DNA of 64,000 nt, from contig MU603932.1 of assembly GCA_025201845.1 (NCBI GenBank), positions 189,006-253,005 of the forward strand. The letters are read 5' to 3'. Within the stretch, counting starts at the first letter, position 1. Each line of letters starts with the position of its first letter. Below are positions 9,215 to 19,220 of the stretch, in pieces. A program made the position numbers and the translations under genes. Under the pieces are notes generated by a model that saw only the letters and a list, made by a program, of their open reading frames with translations, had not been told where the DNA came from and searched no databases. The DNA is from Martensiomyces pterosporus (lineage: Eukaryota > Kickxellomycota > Kickxellomycetes > Kickxellales > Kickxellaceae).

Positions 9215-10027
9215 ATGGAGGAAACCGACTATCTGCTTCGCCCAGGCCCCAGAGGCGGCGGCACAAAGCGGCGTAGAGCATCGTGCATCCAGTGGCTGGC
9301 ACTGCTCCTCATCGCGCTCTCGGGTGCCGTGCTGCTGGTGCCGCGCCTACCACGACTCTGGGAAGAGCCGCCTTCGGTTGGCCTAATGCAAGAGCCAGGT
9401 GCGCAGCTGCTGACTACAAAAAGCGACAAGGTTTTGGTTGAGCTGTTTGTCATGTCGCGCTGTCCCGATGCGCTTAAGGTCGAGGACGTGTTCTCCAGCG
9501 TCGTGCCTGCAGTGTACTCAATCATGGACATCCAGCTGAGCTTCATCGCTGCCTTGCAGCCGAATGCCACGTACGGTGCGACCTGCATGCACGGCGATGA
9601 GGAGTGCCGCGGCAACATTGATGAGCTGTGTGCATTGAAGCACCGCCCGGACTTGCCGTCGTTCTGGCGCTTCCTTACCTGCCTCAACAGCCGCTTTGCA
9701 GACATTGGTCGCGACCCCGACCTCTCGCTCAAGTGCGCGAGCAGTGCTGGCCTCGACACCGCGGCATTCCTCACATGTGCCACTCAGGGTGAGGGTCTTG
9801 CGCTGTTCAAGCAATCTGTCGAGAACGCGCAATTTGCGGGTGTCAAGACTAGCGCAACGGTGTATATCGACGGGAAGCTGCGCTGTGTTGAGGATGGCGG
9901 GTGGCGCAGCTGCCCTGGCGGGTACCGGCCCGCAGACTTCATCCGCGACATCTGTGGTGCCTACAGAGGCTCTGCTCCCAAGCCGTCAATTTGCGCTCAG
10001 TACCGCCCCACATCTCTTGGCTTCTAG
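9215..10027 (+). CDS. GILT-family thiol reductase-like protein, membrane-anchored, second active-site Cys missing
   Basis: A 270-aa frame from the ATG at 9215. It has a short basic cytosolic N-terminus (KRRRAS), one membrane helix at about 25-43 and a luminal GILT domain. The family signature CxHGxxECxxNxxxxC is exact: C124, H126, G127, E130, C131, N134, C139. Thioredoxin-fold GILT proteins reduce disulfides in acidic compartments through a CxxC pair. Here the site reads CPDA (C83, A86), so the resolving cysteine is absent and classical two-Cys chemistry is unlikely. Other conserved cysteines (near 158, 177, 191, 223, 230, 245, 258) suggest a disulfide-rich ectodomain. It is probably a type II protein of the vacuole or secretory route. 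No intron. Confidence 0.83.
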   Translation: MEETDYLLRPGPRGGGTKRRRASCIQWLALLLIALSGAVLLVPRLPRLWEEPPSVGLMQEPGAQLLTTKSDKVLVELFVMSRCPDALKVEDVFSSVVPAVYSIMDIQLSFIAALQPNATYGATCMHGDEECRGNIDELCALKHRPDLPSFWRFLTCLNSRFADIGRDPDLSLKCASSAGLDTAAFLTCATQGEGLALFKQSVENAQFAGVKTSATVYIDGKLRCVEDGGWRSCPGGYRPADFIRDICGAYRGSAPKPSICAQYRPTSLGF

Positions 10028-10199
10028 CATGCATACTTCTTTCTCCCTTTTGCCCGTGTACGAGGGATACCGCTAACACGCTTGGGCAAACATTCATTTT
10101 GCGTGGTGCAGGAAGGCAATGTACAGGCTACAGGCTACAGGCTATTCTGATTAAATGGCAAGGCAGTGCATAGATGTGCTTTGTGTGGGGGGCCCGGAT

Positions 10200-11663
10200 C
10201 TAACGAGTACTACCCCGCATGTCCTTTGGCTTCCTTGTTGGCCGCAGTTTGTGATGCTTCATCTCTTCCAAAAGCTTTGCCATTACGCTCGGGTCCTTGT
10301 GAGGCGGGGGCTTTGGTTGTGACGATGGTGCTGGCTGGCTTGGCACGGGTCGCTGATCCACCGGGCGCAGCTCTGCTCGTAGCCGCTTCACAGTCGGAGA
10401 ATGCACACGAAGGTGTCCATCATCTCTTTGCCGCCTGTCTGGAGCAGAGTGCTGCTCGCGGCCACTTGTTGGTAGTCCAATCTGTGGATAAGGCACAGAG
10501 AGCACAGGCGGGAGCGGGGGTGCAAACACCTGTGCTGGCGAACTCGAGTGAGGCGAAGGAGGATACAGCTGGCTGTGCGGCGTCTGGATTGAGTACCCAC
10601 TAGTGAGCTGGGAACCCAAACGCGACCTGACAAGACGGGCGACAAGATCGTCTGAAGCAAGCGCAGGCTGCTCCAGGTCGCCGTACACCGACCGCAGATC
10701 GTCCTCATTCAGCTCATTTGGGAGTAGCGACGCAATAATTTTCTTCAGCCGATGAAGCTCGCGCTCTACCTTTTCGAGCCTTGCCTGCTCCACTAGCGCG
10801 GCCGAATCAGGCGTCGTTGGTACCGACGCAGATCCATCGGCCGACTTGCTACCAAGACTGCTGCGTCGAGGAACAACCCTGTGGGCGCTTCTTGTCCTTG
10901 CTGCGTGCCTGCCGCTTTTGCTTGGCAAGTGATCCGATGCAGATGTCTGTGCCGTTGTTGGCCTTTTCAGCTGTGGTGGTGGCGGGGGCAGTGTGGGTGG
11001 CGGCGGCGGGGCGGGAGGTGGTGGCATTGTAGGGTTGGTAGTGAGTCCCCGCTGCGGCAGTTGGCTTTCTCTGGCCATTGGTGACGCAGTCCTTGAGCGA
11101 CTAGGCCGGCTTTTAGTAGCCAAGCTTTCTGGTGTATTTCCGTCTCCAGCTCCATTCTCCAGCACCCGAATTGCCATCTTCTTAGGCGACGATACACGCG
11201 CAGCATCTACTGGGGCATCGTTGGCAACTTCGTCTTTCTCCTCCTCCCGTTTCCGCTTTGCTGCCATTCCCATGGCGGACCCTACAGCACAATCGTCGGC
11301 ATGTACATGCAGCATGGACAAAAGAACAAAGGGTGGAGAGGTTAGCTGGCCAGAACCAAGCTAATGCATATGAGGAGAGACTTTAGACACCCTATCTGCG
11401 ATTCTTACCCTTGGCAGTGCTTTGAGGGGTGCTTGGGCGATACATTTCAGCGGCAATCCGCTTCTCCTCGGCGTTTTCGCGACCGGCTGCCACTGGCTGC
11501 CTGCCACTTCGCCGCGTCTGTGTGGTGGGCGCTTTTGTCTCAAGCGTTCGTACTGGTCTGGGTCTCTGCTTGGCCATGGCAAAGGACCCTGCGAGGGGCT
11601 GCCTGTGAATGCGATGATTGATACCGATGCGTCCTTTGCTGTTGCTGTTGCTATTGCTACTGT

Positions 11664-11695
<32 letters not shown>

Positions 11696-11856
11696 TTGCT
11701 GTTGCTGCTGCTGCTTTTGGCTCTTGGCGGCGCTGTGGGCGAACGAAACAGGCGCTGAGACTCCTTTTCTGCTGAGGAGCATGCACGCTCAATGAGGCCA
11801 TTAATGGCTGAAAACAGCGAGAACGCACTGCTCTCGCCACCCTCTCCTTTCGCCAT
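10200..11856 (-). CDS. Proline-rich coiled-coil protein with (NS)n tract; C-terminus faintly MTFR1/WH2-like
   Basis: Two exons: 11856-11409 and 11281-10200. The 127-bp intron has a GTAAGA donor and a GTGCTGTAG acceptor, and the in-phase join restores a Gly codon, giving about 509 aa. Exon 1 has a short N-terminal helix (SAFSLFSAINGLIERA), then an Asn/Ser repeat from a CAG/CAA-type tract. Exon 2 has a KRKREEEK basic patch, poly-proline at about 236-253, a coiled coil at about 309-334 (ALVEQARLEKVERELHRLKK), and a basic tail containing AKLLEEMKHHKLRPTRKP. That tail plus poly-Pro and coiled coil recalls MTFR1-type mitochondrial fission regulators or a WH2 actin motif. The resemblance is weak, so no function is assigned. 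Confidence 0.68.
11638..11714 (-). repeat. CAG/CAA-type trinucleotide tract coding (Asn/Ser)n
   Basis: On the plus strand, gttgct/gctgct units. Read on the minus strand as AAC/AGC codons in exon 1 of the proline-rich protein. Confidence 0.8.
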
Positions 11857-12300
11857 GCTGTGTGTATTTGAGCTGAATAAAAAGGCCGGCGTGAGTGCAG
11901 ATATCAATGGCGTATTTAAAAGGACGGGTGAAATAGTGCAAGGGGTAATAAATGTGTATATATGCAACGCCAGAGCGGGGTGGCAAAAAAAATAAACACT
12001 GCGAAGGAGGCATGAAGCACTGGGCTGCTGCTCGGTTTTCACTTATTCCAAACACCGCACAGCGAGGCGCAGCGAAATGCGAGTCTGCTCCTCGCTCTGA
12101 TCGATCAGATCGGATCAGGCCCTTGCGCATGGAGGGAGGAGATTGAGATAAGGCGCAGAAGGGCCTGGCTGGCGTCGCCTTGGCTCCCAACGTCCATCCC
12201 AATCGAGCTTGCGCTCTGTGCTTTCTTTTTTTTGTTTCGCATTTGCGCTTTTCAACTTGTGTCTGGCGTCTGTGTTATTCTGTCTCCAAATCTTCGCGAA
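11857..12300. promoter_or_regulatory. Divergent intergenic region, proline-rich protein / NDUFA8
   Basis: A 444-bp head-to-head spacer. It contains tgtatatatgc (about 11954) on the side of the minus-strand gene and a T-rich run (ctttcttttttttg) about 80 bp before the NDUFA8 ATG. No individual site is claimed. Confidence 0.35.
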
Positions 12301-12873
12301 ATGGCGGTTCCTGGATACAAGCACTTCAAGGGCGAGGACTGGGTCGACCCTACGCCCCCGCCTGCCGATTTGCCCCATGTCGATGAGGTCGGCTCCACTG
12401 GAGCCCCGCTCAAATCGGCGTCGTTTTTCATTGGCAGCGTGTGCAAGGAATACAACGAGGACTTTATGCTGTGCAAAAGCGAAGACCGCAACCCCAAGCA
12501 CTGCCTTCTCGAGGGCCGCAAGGTCACCCGCTGTGCCGTTGACGCGTAAGTTCCCCTTCTGAATTTGCATATGGAATCCCGAGGCTTGAGCCTGCTGGGT
12601 GCGCGCACAGTCTGCTAAGCTGCTTTGTGTGCTTTAAAGCTGCTGTTGATCTCATCGCAATGTAGGCTGAAGAAGATCCAGGCCAGCTGCGCTGACGAGT
12701 TCCGGGCCCACTGGCAGTGCCTGGACAACAAGAACCAGGAGTTCAACAAATGCCGCGAGCCGGAGAAGGCGTACAACTCGTGCCTGTTCACAGCGTTCGG
12801 ATTTAAGAAGAACATCCCCGATGCGCCTGCTAACAGGCCCCAGATCCACGAGAGGACCCCTCTTACTAGCTAA
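12301..12873 (+). CDS. NDUFA8: Complex I subunit NDUFA8 (PGIV / 20.8 kDa type), twin CX9C pairs
   Basis: Two exons: 12301-12545 and 12666-12873. The intron has a GTAAGT donor and an AATGTAG acceptor. Product 150 aa. It contains four CX9C motifs, two per CHCH domain: C-KEYNEDFML-C, C-LLEGRKVTR-C, C-ADEFRAHWQ-C and C-REPEKAYNS-C. This is the quadruple arrangement of NDUFA8, an intermembrane-space-facing accessory subunit of NADH:ubiquinone oxidoreductase imported by the Mia40 pathway. Start, length and the C-terminal Pro-rich tail fit fungal members. Its presence implies that the organism keeps complex I, unlike budding yeast. Confidence 0.93.
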
Positions 12874-13264
12874 GCGGCAGCGCACATCTTCCAACTAGTG
12901 CTATGGCTTTTCTTTTGGCTGTCTTCATACCCATGTTTCTCTGCTTCTCTCTTTTTCCCCGCTATCAATCTACACAGGCATCTCTGCCACCAAAATGCAC
13001 AGGATCACCAGTAGCCTCGCGCTATTCTCTGGCTACTTCCCGTGGTAAATAGCGGCATCTGGGTACTGCAACTGCTAGCCGCTCCACAGCAGCTGCTCGC
13101 TTGCTGGTTCGAGGGGGGCCAGTAGCAGCGTCACCTTGCCCAAGTGCTCGCGTCACCTGCTGAGCCCGGGCCTTGTTCTTTATTTCTCTGCCAGTGTGCC
13201 TCCTTTCTTTCCAATCTGCTCTTTTCCATCTACAGTATTTTCTGTTGTGATAGGGCAGAACAAA
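12874..13264. other. Intergenic region upstream of TMEM208/SND2
   Basis: A 391-bp spacer between two plus-strand genes, with pyrimidine-rich stretches near 12935-12965 and 13175-13235. The second lies just before the inferred TMEM208 start. No gene seen. Confidence 0.4.
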
Positions 13265-13897
13265 ATGGTAGAGTCGGCAAGCACAGAATGCATATATTCG
13301 CTGCCAGCAGCTGCGTTCCCTCTCCAAATTCCACGAAACTAAGCAAATGCACACGACTTGAAGGCGCTGTTTCCCGTGTAGGCCAATCAATCTGCCAAGC
13401 GAATCGTCCAGGAGAATGCCGCACGCATGGCGACCATGGACAAGGTCTACCTGGCAGTCAACGGGCTCTACCTATTCGTGCGCTTTGTCCTGCAGTACCA
13501 GAGCACCAACTGGACCGAGAGCATCATGTACTTCCTGAGCCTGGCGCTGGAGTCGTTCATCTACCTCAACCTGTACAAGACCTCGCGTCCGCGCTACGAC
13601 CCCGGGGGCGTGCTTCTCGACGCAGGAACTGACCTGAGCCAGCCTGGGCTGATCTCGTACATGTTTGATTTCATCTACATCTCGTGGGCCGTCCACCTGC
13701 TCAGCCTGGTGACAAAATGGGCATGGGTCCTGTATGTGGTCATACCGGTCTACATGCTCTATGCGTTTGGCCCGTACATTCGCCAGTTTCTGGCGTCGCA
13801 GGGCGAGGCGGAGCCATCGGCCGAGGAGAAGGAGAAGGAGAGGAAGCGGCGAGAGAAGAAGGAGCGCAAGCAGCAGCGCGCCAGATACGTGCACTAG
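13265..13897 (+). CDS. TMEM208 / SND2 homologue (SRP-independent ER targeting)
   Basis: The main exon is 13382-13897. It begins after a GTGTAG acceptor with the basic stretch ANQSAKRIVQENAARM, then continues from an in-frame ATG at 13427. It has several membrane helices, a central GTDLSQPGLISYMFDFIYISW block and a Lys/Arg/Glu-rich C-terminus (EEKEKERKRREKKERKQQR), which is the TMEM208 (DUF788) layout. Yeast Snd2 acts in the SND route for ER membrane-protein insertion. The first exon is inferred to be only ATG (13265-13267) followed by a GTAGAG donor, giving an N-terminus MANQSAK like fungal homologues. If that is wrong, translation starts at 13427 and the product is 156 aa. The identity is firm; the 5' end is not. 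Confidence 0.8.
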
Positions 13898-14093
13898 ATT
13901 TGGACTGATGCCACGCGAGGATGCGTCGCAATGTCTTTTGCTTTATTTATGCATGAATGGCAGTATTTGAAGGGGGCGTAGCAGGCTGCAAGAGACGCCG
14001 GAATAACCAAGTGCAGTGAGAAATCGAAGAAAGAGAGAGGCATAGGTACAATGGAAAAGGAAGCAACTAGTAGAGCGCAGAGTGGGCAGGCAG

Positions 14094-16985
14094 CTAGCTG
14101 GAATATGTTTCTTGGAATCGAATGAGTCTCCACACCAGGTCCTCCATGATGGACACTGTAGATCTGGGTCCCTTTCGCTGTGTAGGCGCCTTGGCATCAG
14201 CCTCGCCCTTATTCTCTGCGTCTCCTGGGAATTCCTTCGCCACGGTGCTGCCATCGTAATCCTCGTCTGTGGGCCAGTCATTTGGATTGATCGGGGATGT
14301 TGGGGCTTCCGATAAAGGTCGAGAGAGAGCACGCTTGATCTGGAGCGGTAGCCCATCGACCAGCGGCAGCTGAGGATCAGGCAGAGATGAGCCTTGGTGA
14401 GGGGCTCCATCAGCACCAGCTCTGCTTGGGGGCTGCATCCATGAGAGGCGCTCATGCTCGTACTCGGACTGTGTCTTGCCCAGCCACTCGAGGAGCTGCT
14501 TGGCTCGGCGGTTGAGCTCATACAGACTGGCCTTGCTGTGAGGGTACCTGATCTTGCACATGGTTTCCGCAGTGAGCGACGAGTACACAGGCTGTCCGTG
14601 GGAGTTGAGCATATTCGGCGGAACCATGATCGCGTTGCCATCGACGTCTTCCATCTCGACAGGCGGGAAGCTGTGCTTTGGCTGCCTGTGGTGCGCGTGG
14701 TCATCATGCTTGTCGTCTTCAGCGCGGTCGCCAGCCTCATCGCCAGCCTTGGCTGCACCCTCAGCTGAGTCGTCAGCAGGGCTGTTGCCCCTAGCACTGG
14801 CAAGCCCACTTTTGCGCTGCTGACTCGATGTGCTGAACGTACCGAAGCGGCTGTCTTCATCAAGGCAAGGGGAATTCGTCGCTGAGACAGTCAGCCGCTG
14901 GTGCTTGCCGCTGCGCCCAGATCCACCGCCGCGCTTCCGCTTGCCTAGCCGCTCTGAGCCAGCGAAGCCGTTGACGCCAGAGAAGCCCAGTTTGTCCATA
15001 TCCATGTTGCCGCCTCTGCTGGCAATAGCACCATACAGCAATGACTGCAGGGATGGCGAGGGCGACCGCGGCGATCCTGGCTCGCTCCTTCCACGCTGCT
15101 TGTCGCCAACATTGCCACGGCCGTCCATGGATGAGTTTCCACGACGAGGCGATCCAGCAAACGCCGTGCCAAAATCCCCGTCCTCCATGGCTGCACCTAG
15201 CCTGCATGCACCAACCTTTGCTGCTGAGGATGCCGAGCGATCTCTTGGCTTCGGGATACGTGCCTTGCCCTTGCCCCTGCCGCTATCGGACCCGACGCCA
15301 AGCATGCGTGCAACAACGTCCTCCGCTGGCGAGTCGCCACAATCTTCGTCATTGCCACTGCCAGTCATTGCTTCGTCCTCGGTCCTCTCCTGAGAGGCGC
15401 TCGCATTAGTCGATTTCCCGCTGCCCCCGACTTTGCGGCGCTTATTGCGACTATCAGCCCCGTTCCCTCGGCTCACCGCCGAGCGCTTGGAGCTGCTGCC
15501 CTTGCGCGTACCAGCAGCCTCGCCATTGGACGCACACCCATTTCGTGCACCCTTAGTGCCAGAAACTTCGTCCCCGTCGCCTGCATCGCTGTCGTCAGCA
15601 GCACCCGCACTCGCGCCGCCAGACCTTTGGCCCTCGTCGTATTCAGCGCCACTGCCTTCGTCGTCATCGCCAGCGCCACGTGTCTGCCGTCTCGAGCGCC
15701 TACTCTTCCGAGCAGACTTGTTTTCGGATGCACCATCAGGCCTTTTCACTGGCCTTTTAGGCGTTCGCCGACCACCGCCATTGCTGCTGCTGCTGCTCGA
15801 TGTTCTGCCAGTGGCTGCCACTGCAACTGAGGCGGCAATGGCAGCAGCAGCAGATGCTGATCGGTACTCCTCGCGCGCTGTCATTTTGGCCACAGCCATT
15901 ACTGCCGATCTGCGCATCATAGTCGTAGTGCCGAGAGCAGAAGCTTCGGCAAGAACCACGGTGCGTGGACGCGAGTTGATATAGGGGTGGTCATCGGGGC
16001 GGCATTTCTCGCAGTAGTACTTGTCTGGGATATGTTTTTCGTCGCGGATCCCCATACACAGCGTGTGCTGCCACACTTGGCATACTTCGCACTGGATCAT
16101 CAGCTCGCCATCGTTGCGCTCGCCGCACACACAGCGAACAACGCCATCATCCTCCTCCTCCTCTTCGTCTTCATCGCCGCCGCCATCGCCATCGCCATCG
16201 CCATTGCCGTCGTCATCCTCTTCATCCTTGATTGCTTTGTCAGGCTGGCCCTTGCTTGTGCTGTCCTTGTTGCCGTGTGCCTCAGGCTCTTCAGATTTGA
16301 CGGGCACCCGGCCCTGGCTCTGATTGGCAATGCTTGTGGCTGCATCTGCGGGGGAGGTGTCCACGCCTTGGCTAGCTTCAGTCTTTGGCAAGCCCGATTC
16401 GCCGCGCTGTGCCTGTGGTTTTTGCAGCTGTGACAAGCCAGCATCCTCCATATCACTATGTACACCCTCGATATCCGACGTAAGCGGCGACGACGGCAGC
16501 GACGACGACAGCATCAAGCCCCTGGTCCCCTGCTTACGCAGCCTCAGATGCCCTGCACCCTCGCCATCGTATCTGGACGTCGAGCTCCGTCGCCTAGTTC
16601 TACGCGTCCGCCTCTCTGCAGACTCTTCAATCTCCGAGTCCGAGTACGCACCCACATGACCCACGGCTGCCGCGCCAGTGGGTGCAGCCACCTTGCCTGT
16701 GTTTTTCTCGCTAGTCGGCTTATCCCCAGCAGCGGGCGTTCTGGGCCGTTCCAGCACGCCGTTGCCGCCAGTGCTTGCGCGCCGGCCACGCGGTCGTCTG
16801 GGGCTTTTTGAGACAATATCGCTGCTGCCCTTCGAGCCTCGCTTGGCGAGATGCAGTATGCCGCCGTCAAGGCGAGCCAGGCACCTGTGCAGAGTGTCTG
16901 GGGAGACGCGCTGCAGACGGTAGGGCTTCCGTCGGCTGTTTGCCACTGTGCTGTTGTGGGCTTCGAGTACGCCAAGCCTTCGCAT
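14094..16985 (-). CDS. PHD-finger chromatin protein, CTI6-like
   Basis: A 963-aa frame using the ATG at 16985; the open frame extends 44 codons further without an ATG. One PHD finger at about 285-328: CVCGERNDGELMIQCEVC, then WQHTLCMGI and YYCEKC, giving C4HC3 spacing. It is preceded by an acidic run (DGDGDGDGGGDEDEEEEEDD) and followed by long Ser/Lys/Arg low-complexity regions with AT-hook-like KRPVKRPDG stretches. The C-terminus has a conserved-looking helix block (SLTAETMCKIRYPHSKASLYELNRRAKQLLEWL split over two stretches). CTI6-type PHD proteins are subunits of Rpd3L-like histone deacetylase complexes and read methylated H3K4. The CTI6 assignment rests on the PHD type and C-terminal block, so the complex membership is inferred. 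Confidence 0.8.
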   Translation of the reverse strand: MRRLGVLEAHNSTVANSRRKPYRLQRVSPDTLHRCLARLDGGILHLAKRGSKGSSDIVSKSPRRPRGRRASTGGNGVLERPRTPAAGDKPTSEKNTGKVAAPTGAAAVGHVGAYSDSEIEESAERRTRRTRRRSSTSRYDGEGAGHLRLRKQGTRGLMLSSSLPSSPLTSDIEGVHSDMEDAGLSQLQKPQAQRGESGLPKTEASQGVDTSPADAATSIANQSQGRVPVKSEEPEAHGNKDSTSKGQPDKAIKDEEDDDGNGDGDGDGGGDEDEEEEEDDGVVRCVCGERNDGELMIQCEVCQVWQHTLCMGIRDEKHIPDKYYCEKCRPDDHPYINSRPRTVVLAEASALGTTTMMRRSAVMAVAKMTAREEYRSASAAAAIAASVAVAATGRTSSSSSSNGGGRRTPKRPVKRPDGASENKSARKSRRSRRQTRGAGDDDEGSGAEYDEGQRSGGASAGAADDSDAGDGDEVSGTKGARNGCASNGEAAGTRKGSSSKRSAVSRGNGADSRNKRRKVGGSGKSTNASASQERTEDEAMTGSGNDEDCGDSPAEDVVARMLGVGSDSGRGKGKARIPKPRDRSASSAAKVGACRLGAAMEDGDFGTAFAGSPRRGNSSMDGRGNVGDKQRGRSEPGSPRSPSPSLQSLLYGAIASRGGNMDMDKLGFSGVNGFAGSERLGKRKRGGGSGRSGKHQRLTVSATNSPCLDEDSRFGTFSTSSQQRKSGLASARGNSPADDSAEGAAKAGDEAGDRAEDDKHDDHAHHRQPKHSFPPVEMEDVDGNAIMVPPNMLNSHGQPVYSSLTAETMCKIRYPHSKASLYELNRRAKQLLEWLGKTQSEYEHERLSWMQPPSRAGADGAPHQGSSLPDPQLPLVDGLPLQIKRALSRPLSEAPTSPINPNDWPTDEDYDGSTVAKEFPGDAENKGEADAKAPTQRKGPRSTVSIMEDLVWRLIRFQETYSS

Positions 16986-17570
16986 TGCTGGAAGCTCTGC
17001 AGCCGCCCAAATGCTGTATGTGCAGGTTTGCTTTGGCCTATATGCGGTGTCGCCAACAGACAGCAAAAAGCACCGCCCTTCACCTTTTACGCAGGAAGGA
17101 GAGGTGTAAATGAGCACACGCGCGGATGTAGGAACGGAAGAAGCAGCGAGCGCACTGAGAGGCGAAAAGACCCGCGCAAGATAGAAGCAAGAGGAGCCGC
17201 TGTTCCCTTGGTGTGGATAATAAGTCGAGGGGAAGAAAGGAGCTGGAAAATTAGCTGTATTATGTTCAAATGAGGCAATAAGAGGAAAAATATTGCTGAG
17301 CCGTGCAAGAAGCGGGAATATGAGGAGGCGAAAAAGAAGAGCGCTCTAGCGACCACGGCGCGGGCGAGGGGGGAAGGCAAGGGAGGTGTAGATGCTGTTT
17401 GGCATACACTCGCAGCAACAGGGATCAGCCAATAGAACCCGCCAGATAGCCACCCACGCCCTTTGGGCAAAAACTTTTTACATGTTTCGTCACTCTTGCG
17501 CAGATGTAGTTCAAGCACTCGGCTGGAGGCTGCTCGCTAACCAAGGCTGCAGCAAGGACTGCACCCTGCC
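16986..17570. other. Intergenic region between PHD gene and rhomboid gene
   Basis: A 585-bp tandem spacer on the minus strand, between the PHD-gene ATG and the window position where rhomboid coding ends on its left neighbour's side. The rhomboid stop is at 17571 and its 3' region faces the PHD promoter. Nothing beyond short shadow frames. Confidence 0.35.
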
Positions 17571-18644
17571 CTAGCGCATCCTTCTGATAAGCGGGCGGAG
17601 GCGGAACCAGTAATACCCCAGCCCAGCCGCCGCACCGCCCAGATGGCCGGCGCCATCGACCTTTGTCCTGTCAGACCGCATGACGCGCCAGACGTCCCAC
17701 CCGATGAACCCAGCGGTCGCGAGCCACGCCGGCACCGGGACGAAGAAGAAGAGCTGGAAGGTAGCATGCGGATACAGGCACGCAAACAGCGTGGTGATGC
17801 CGACAACAGAGGTCGACGCGCCCACTGCGGGCTGCACAGCAGTGCTGTAGTTTCCTGTGCGCCTGGGCATGACGACGCCGCGGAGATAAGCGCTGATCAT
17901 GTTTCCACAGGCAGCAGCGCCGAGATAGAACGCCAGGAAGCGCTTGGGGCCGATGAGCCGCGCAATGTCTGTGCCAAATGAGTACAGAACAAACATGTTT
18001 ATCAGCAGGTGCATTGGCTCTATGTGCGAGAATGCAGGGGTGACCAGGGTCCAGATCCGGCCCTCCTTGAGGTTGACCCACATGGCTGTGAAATTCCTCA
18101 TCATCCATGCCATCATCTTTGAGTCGTGGAAGCTGTTCATCCGCTCTTGGCCTGATTTCCACAACAAAAACACCACGCCATTCAGGCCGATGATGGCATA
18201 TACGGTTGCCTCGGGCGACACCTCTGGGAGGAACGACCATCTCCGGCCGCTGTTCCTGTAGCTGTTTCCTCTGCGCGATCCATAGTTGGCCTTTGTATAC
18301 TGCTCCCACCGAGCACCACGCGACTGCTGGCCACGAGGTGCTGCTTCAAACAGCGCACTGCGGGGCCTTATCGCCATCGGGCTTGCTGCCTTTGGGGCAA
18401 GGCTCTTTGAAATGACGCTGGACATGCTGCGACTGCTGCCAATGCGCTTCGATAAAAGCCAGCCGCGAGAGTATGCACTGGTGGTCGCTGCGATCGATGG
18501 CTGCTGCTGGCTGGCAAACCCCACTGTGCCAAACCGCCTGGCGCTGCCTGCTGCTGTAGACGGCAGCGCAAATGCCCGTGTCGCTGCTGGTGAGCGAAAT
18601 GCCCGAGCGCCCTGACGCAAGATCCCGTGCGAGGACAGCATCAT
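17571..18644 (-). CDS. Rhomboid intramembrane serine protease, mitochondrial type
   Basis: 357 aa. The N-terminal 110 residues are Arg/Ser/Ala-rich with almost no acidic residues, like a mitochondrial presequence. Six or seven membrane helices follow from about 147. Rhomboid landmarks: HLLINMF in TM2 (H212, N216), catalytic GxS as GAS (G275, S277) and the catalytic His in GAGHLGGAAAG (H334). PCP1/PARL-type enzymes cleave inner-membrane substrates. The predicted presequence supports that group over Golgi rhomboids, but the subgroup is inferred. Two ATGs open the frame (MM). No intron. Confidence 0.88.
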   Translation of the reverse strand: MMLSSHGILRQGARAFRSPAATRAFALPSTAAGSARRFGTVGFASQQQPSIAATTSAYSRGWLLSKRIGSSRSMSSVISKSLAPKAASPMAIRPRSALFEAAPRGQQSRGARWEQYTKANYGSRRGNSYRNSGRRWSFLPEVSPEATVYAIIGLNGVVFLLWKSGQERMNSFHDSKMMAWMMRNFTAMWVNLKEGRIWTLVTPAFSHIEPMHLLINMFVLYSFGTDIARLIGPKRFLAFYLGAAACGNMISAYLRGVVMPRRTGNYSTAVQPAVGASTSVVGITTLFACLYPHATFQLFFFVPVPAWLATAGFIGWDVWRVMRSDRTKVDGAGHLGGAAAGLGYYWFRLRPLIRRMR

Positions 18645-19220
18645 TTGTTTTTTATAGAGCGAGGGATATGCTGGTGAATTGAGTCTGTGCTGCTGTTCCA
18701 GGGAGCAAAGGGACGCTGCAGTGTGTCGCGCTGCCAGGCCTCCAAGGCGCTTGCGTGGCAGCCCAGCCAGCGGAGAACAGGCTCACCATAACGGCGCTGC
18801 TGCTGCCGTGCGGCTCGGGTTGCCAGCTCGCCATACCGAACCGATAGTCGGGGAAGCATGGGCGCCCGCGCTCCCAGCCACTAGTTTTGCCCACGCACGC
18901 CTACACGCACGCTGCTTGCACGCACGCGCGAGCAGCCACCCAACCGACGATGCGACCAAAACAAGCAGCAACCGCAAGGCAGCAAAACAGCAGCAACAAG
19001 CAAAGAGAACAAAATTTTCGTGGCAAAAGGACAGCAGTCCTGCATGCGCTCTCCTGCCATTGCCTCTCTTTAAAAAGACCGCGACACGATGAGACTTGTA
19101 ACAAGCTTCTCTTTTCTCCTTATCTTTGCTTTTCTCTTGTCTCTAGTCAGAGTTCCCGCCTGTGCTTCATCTGCCGCCCCACACCTTCCCCAGCGCACCT
19201 TCGCCACCACCACTGCCAAA
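18645..19220. promoter_or_regulatory. Divergent region rhomboid / nucleoside diphosphate kinase, with in-frame NDK leader
   Basis: It holds both promoters. A TTTAAAAAGA motif at about 19068 lies some 150 bp before the canonical NDK ATG. From 19089 an in-frame ATG opens a 44-residue leader with a hydrophobic core and an RTFATT end. The leader DNA is strongly pyrimidine-rich, as in 5' UTRs. Confidence 0.4.
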
